This document shows, piece by piece, positions 61,266-64,000 of a stretch of DNA of 64,000 bases; the stretch's first letter is position 1; each line of letters begins with the position of its first letter. The stretch is from assembly GCF_017355885.1 (NCBI RefSeq), contig NZ_JAFEUU010000008.1, positions 124,001 through 188,000 on the forward strand, given 5' to 3'. Below the pieces are notes generated by a model. That model made no database searches. It was not told where the DNA came from and saw only the letters and a list, made by a program, of their open reading frames with translations. Made by a program: the position numbers and the translations under genes. This DNA comes from Sabulicella rubraurantiaca. GTDB taxonomy: Bacteria > Pseudomonadota > Alphaproteobacteria > Acetobacterales > Acetobacteraceae.

Positions 61266-61944
61266 CCCTGCTCGAAAAGCCGCGTGCAAATCTGCCACCT
61301 CGGTGGTGGTGTCTCCTCCCCTCTTCGATCTGCCGGAGGGGCCGCGGGTCATCGGCTACGCGCGGGTGTCGACGGTCGACCAAGGCATCGAGCCGCAAAC
61401 GGTCGCGCTGGCCAATGCCGGCGTGTCCGAGATCTTCTCTGATGTCGGGATCAGCGGCTCCGTCATGCACCGGCCTGGCCTCGAGGCGGCCCTTGCCGCC
61501 CTGCACCCAGGAGACACGCTGGTCGTGGCGCGCCTGGATCGGCTCGGCAGCTCGACGGTCGGCATGCTCCAGCTGCTGCACGCGCTGGCATCGCGCGACG
61601 TGCGCTTCCGGAGCTTGGCCGAGGGCTTCGACACCACCACGCCGGCGGGCCGGGCCATGCTGCAGGTCGTCGCCGTCTTCGCGGAACTCGAGCGGAGCAC
61701 CATCCGCGAGCGCGTGGTTGCTGGCCTCGATGCCGCCCGGAAGAACGGCAAGCTGCTGGGGCGCCGGCCGTACCACGCCCGCGAGCTGCTGACAGCAGGT
61801 CGAAGCCAAGCTGAGGTCGCGCGAATTCTTGGTGTCGGGCGATCTACGATCCAGCGCCTGCAGCCCCCGACCGGCGAGGACGACTTTGCCAGGAAATTCC
61901 TGGCGCTGAAGGGAACGCTCCCTCGAGGATCGCTCACGGATTGA
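61246..61944 (+). CDS. Serine resolvase/invertase (Tn3-resolvase type)
   Basis: A 232-residue recombinase: RVIGYARVSTVDQGIEPQ contains the nucleophilic serine, followed by GDTLVVARLDRLGSSTVGML and FDTTTPAGRAMLQVVAVFAE. A C-terminal helix-turn-helix ends it (LLTAGRSQAEVARILGVGRS). The N-terminal 35 residues before VIGYARVST are longer than usual; initiation may occur further in, which would leave the third hairpin box at 61256-61265 outside the gene. It could resolve cointegrates of a lost Tn3-type element or stabilise the replicon. Confidence 0.9.
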   Translation: MSRCPKTPARKAACKSATSVVVSPPLFDLPEGPRVIGYARVSTVDQGIEPQTVALANAGVSEIFSDVGISGSVMHRPGLEAALAALHPGDTLVVARLDRLGSSTVGMLQLLHALASRDVRFRSLAEGFDTTTPAGRAMLQVVAVFAELERSTIRERVVAGLDAARKNGKLLGRRPYHARELLTAGRSQAEVARILGVGRSTIQRLQPPTGEDDFARKFLALKGTLPRGSLTD

Positions 61945-62142
61945 GCCGGTCGCTCCGAGGGCCGGCCGCCGGAAGACCTCGATGTCCTTGCGGCGATCGA
62001 TCAGCGCAACAAGGACTGACAGATGGCGAGCAGCATTCCGCCAAGGGCTGGCTGGGGCCAGCAAATGCACAGACTATTCGCATCACTGCTCGTGTGATTG
62101 ATTTCGACCGTGAGGGCGAAGCGAAGCACTACATTCCGCAGC

Positions 62143-62865
62143 ATGGCTTTGGCGGTCTTGGCCACATGGACCGCCACCGATGGGCGACCGGCACGAGCCG
62201 ACGAGGCCGCGGATTGCTGGAGGAGCTTCTTCGCGGAGACCGGTGCGGAGGAGCGGTTGGCGGACGAGATCGTACGCTTCCGCTTCGTCGGTTACTCCTT
62301 GCGCATTCCCACCGCCTATCTACGCGGCGGCGCCACGCCCCGGCCAGAACTCGGCATCAGCGACGCCGTACGGCTGTTCGCCTCGGCCCCTCACTTGATG
62401 CCACTGACGCCGGCCCAATCCGAAGCCTTCTTCCGGCCCGGTTCACAAGGCGTGTGGGTCACAATGGAGGGTCACCCGCAGATCTTGCATGGACAGGCGC
62501 TGCTTGACGCCATGACGCGGTTCAACGGCCACGAGAACCGCGACGGCGAGCGAGACGCCAACGGCTTCCTGGTTTACCGGGCGAAAATCCCGGCTGCGGC
62601 CGCCACCTGGGCCGAGATATACGTCTGGCCCGGCGACCCCGAGCGGATCTTTCATTGCAGCGACAGCCTGCCTCCAGTCCGCTTTCCGCATTGCGCCGCG
62701 GAACGCTGGATCGGCGGAACGCTGCGCCTTTCGATGCGCTTCCCCAAGACGCTCGTTCCCCACTACCTCGCCCTGGAGGCGTCGCTCGAAAGCGCCATGT
62801 CTTGCGCGCTTGATGGCAGCGATCTACTGGGGCGCGCCTGGCCGCCGCGAACGCTGACGCCGTGA
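62143..62865 (+). CDS. Exported hypothetical protein
   Basis: A 240-residue protein with a signal peptide (MALAVLATWTATDGRPARA, then DE). Conserved-looking segments are DEIVRFRFVGYSLRIPTAYL, SEAFFRPGSQGVWVTMEGH and PAAAATWAEIYVWPG; three cysteines occur late (HCSD, HCAAE, SCALD). Unknown family. The frame is open from TTG 62098, but ATG 62143 begins the export signal. It follows the resolvase on the same strand after 198 bases that contain no gene. Confidence 0.5.
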   Translation: MALAVLATWTATDGRPARADEAADCWRSFFAETGAEERLADEIVRFRFVGYSLRIPTAYLRGGATPRPELGISDAVRLFASAPHLMPLTPAQSEAFFRPGSQGVWVTMEGHPQILHGQALLDAMTRFNGHENRDGERDANGFLVYRAKIPAAAATWAEIYVWPGDPERIFHCSDSLPPVRFPHCAAERWIGGTLRLSMRFPKTLVPHYLALEASLESAMSCALDGSDLLGRAWPPRTLTP

Positions 62866-63112
62866 TGACAAGGAAGATCTGTTGGCGCTGAGCCAGTCGA
62901 GCGCGGCGGTGCGGCAGAGCAAACCGAGGCAGGAGTTGGCGGTCTTCTCCTACAGCATTTTTCGGTTAGACGCGTTCACTATCGCGAGCAGGTGTTTTCC
63001 AAGGGTCCGCCCGCTGCAGCTCTTGGGCAGTGAGCCGCGAGCACTAAGCCCGTGCAGCTCGAAACTGCTCTAGCCCTGCTCACGCGCTCTCCTGCACCGG
63101 CTGCCGACGGCG

Positions 63113-63625
63113 CTAACGGACCCGCCGGGTATAGCCATCAAACTCGATCGTCACCCTTTGGTTCTGCGGGTTCTGTGGCCCTCCTTCTGGGCGATCGAGC
63201 GTCACTAGAGGGTTCCTCGATCCCTCGCCGACGACGCGGATGTGCTCCCGTGGGATGCCAGCCCGCTCCAGCATCGCGGCAACCACCAGCGCCCTCTGAA
63301 GCGAGAGGACCCGGTTCTCTTCGTCGCTCGCCAGATCGGTCGCGTAGCCGACCACCCAGAAGGGGAGCATGACGGGCTCCGTCGGAACCCGCGGAGGTGA
63401 TCCCTGCTGCAGCTCGGCCATATTGGCCCGCCTTTCGCCACGACGATAACCATCCCAGGTCTCCGCAAAGGCCGCGACCATGCCGGCGCAGCGTTCCGTT
63501 GAATTGATCTCGGTGCTGCCGGTCAGGAAAAAGCAAACATAGGTTGTGATGATGGCGTCGGACGGCTTTGCGATCCAGCACGACAAGGCCAGAACGGCGG
63601 AGCAGAGCAAGGCGGATCGGCGCAT
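63113..63625 (-). CDS. Exported OmpA-like C-terminal domain protein
   Basis: A 170-residue protein with signal peptide MRRSALLCSAVLALSCWIA. A linker with AETWDGYRRGERRANMAELQ leads to an OmpA-like fold: PFWVVGYATDLASDEENRVL, SLQRALVVAAMLERAGI and IRVVGEGSRNPLV before NQRVTIEFDG. The N-x2-L-S-x2-R-A set that binds peptidoglycan diaminopimelate is kept (EENRVLSLQRA). So it should anchor to the cell wall. Starts at 63637 or 63625 are both possible. The flank 63626-63904 holds no other gene. Confidence 0.7.
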   Translation of the reverse strand: MRRSALLCSAVLALSCWIAKPSDAIITTYVCFFLTGSTEINSTERCAGMVAAFAETWDGYRRGERRANMAELQQGSPPRVPTEPVMLPFWVVGYATDLASDEENRVLSLQRALVVAAMLERAGIPREHIRVVGEGSRNPLVTLDRPEGGPQNPQNQRVTIEFDGYTRRVR

Positions 63626-63904
63626 GGGGAAGAGCATAAGCTGCGCTCGAAAGCAGTCAAAATATCTGCGCTGCAGCGGCCGCTGCCTCCGGACGGCATG
63701 TTGCTGTTCTTGAACCCGTGTAACTCGAAAAAGGCCTAGTGGGCGGCGACGGCCACTCCTTGAGCTGAGCCCATGGCCGCCCGGCCAAGCCGAGGTGGCC
63801 CATTGCGCCGATCTACCAGCGCAACAAGGACTGATGGATCGGGCACGTTTGAAGTCCACGGCGGCGATCACCACCTTTCTTCAACTCATGCTCGAAGCAC
63901 AGCC

Positions 63905-64000
63905 GTGCGGACGTCCATCACCGTCGATGAAGATCTGCTGGCACAGGCTCGGCAAGCGACGGGCCTCTCGTCGGCCGAAGCCCTCGTCGAGGAAGGCCTC
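63905..64000 (+). CDS. VapB-like antitoxin, 3' end cut by window edge
   Basis: A GTG-started frame reads RTSITVDEDLLAQARQATGL followed by SSAEALVEEGL at the right edge. This is the N-terminal ribbon-helix-helix of the type II VapB family (RTTLTIDDDLLAEAK...TG). A PIN toxin gene would be expected just beyond the window. Confidence 0.6.
   Translation, partial: MRTSITVDEDLLAQARQATGLSSAEALVEEGL

Overview
The window is high-GC DNA with strong RBSs and ATG/GTG starts. It carries many orphan Bug/TctC-type solute receptors, HWE/HisKA_2-type signalling, GFA and FitA families and IS110/IS630/IS5/IS701 elements. This mix fits an alphaproteobacterium, most likely Acetobacteraceae (Roseomonas-like). That placement is inference from gene content; there is no rRNA or housekeeping gene to confirm it. 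The mixture of mobilization genes, toxin-antitoxin pairs, IS relics and patchy catabolic genes suggests a large plasmid or an accessory chromosomal region.

Layout. 1-12 kb: a truncated peptide-type ABC receptor, then a junkyard of IS remnants (IS630, IS5, IS110, a clean IS701 copy with CTAG duplications). Intact cargo lies between them: a Bug receptor, an FAD monooxygenase, a GFA protein and a metallophosphoesterase. Several fragments here are decayed copies of genes found intact elsewhere in the window. 12-16 kb: two back-to-back two-component modules. 16-28 kb: a mobilization/maintenance block. On the minus strand it holds a type IA topoisomerase, a large relaxase and a ribbon-helix-helix accessory protein. 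A 1.5-kb non-coding oriT/centromere-like region follows, then plus-strand genes for an unknown protein, a deviant Walker-A ATPase and another unknown protein. The block ends with a RES/Xre-type toxin-antitoxin pair preceded by a two-box operator.

29-40 kb: a PEP-CTERM-like surface protein, then a catabolic patch (Ldh-type dehydrogenase, three Bug receptors, SMP-30 lactonase, SDR) with a 109-bp three-hairpin repeat present twice and relics of another Bug gene and an IS5 transposase. 40-50 kb: ParDE, an SRAP protein fused to helicase debris, a cysteine-less CueR-like regulator, and two paralogous winged-helix/TPR regulators, each divergent from a small gene, around a multi-spanning membrane protein. 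50-60 kb: gene-poor DNA with small orphan proteins, several large inverted repeats and a candidate HUH endonuclease. 60-64 kb: two double-glycine bacteriocin-like precursor genes, a serine resolvase with hairpin repeats at its start, an OmpA-like protein and the beginning of a VapB-like antitoxin.

The most unusual items are the paired double-glycine peptides (60398-61040), the HUH-like protein with palindromes upstream (54265-57052), the unknown operon after the oriT-like region (24537-28185), and the ghost copies in the first 16 kb, which imply that a second related mobile element once occupied this DNA.
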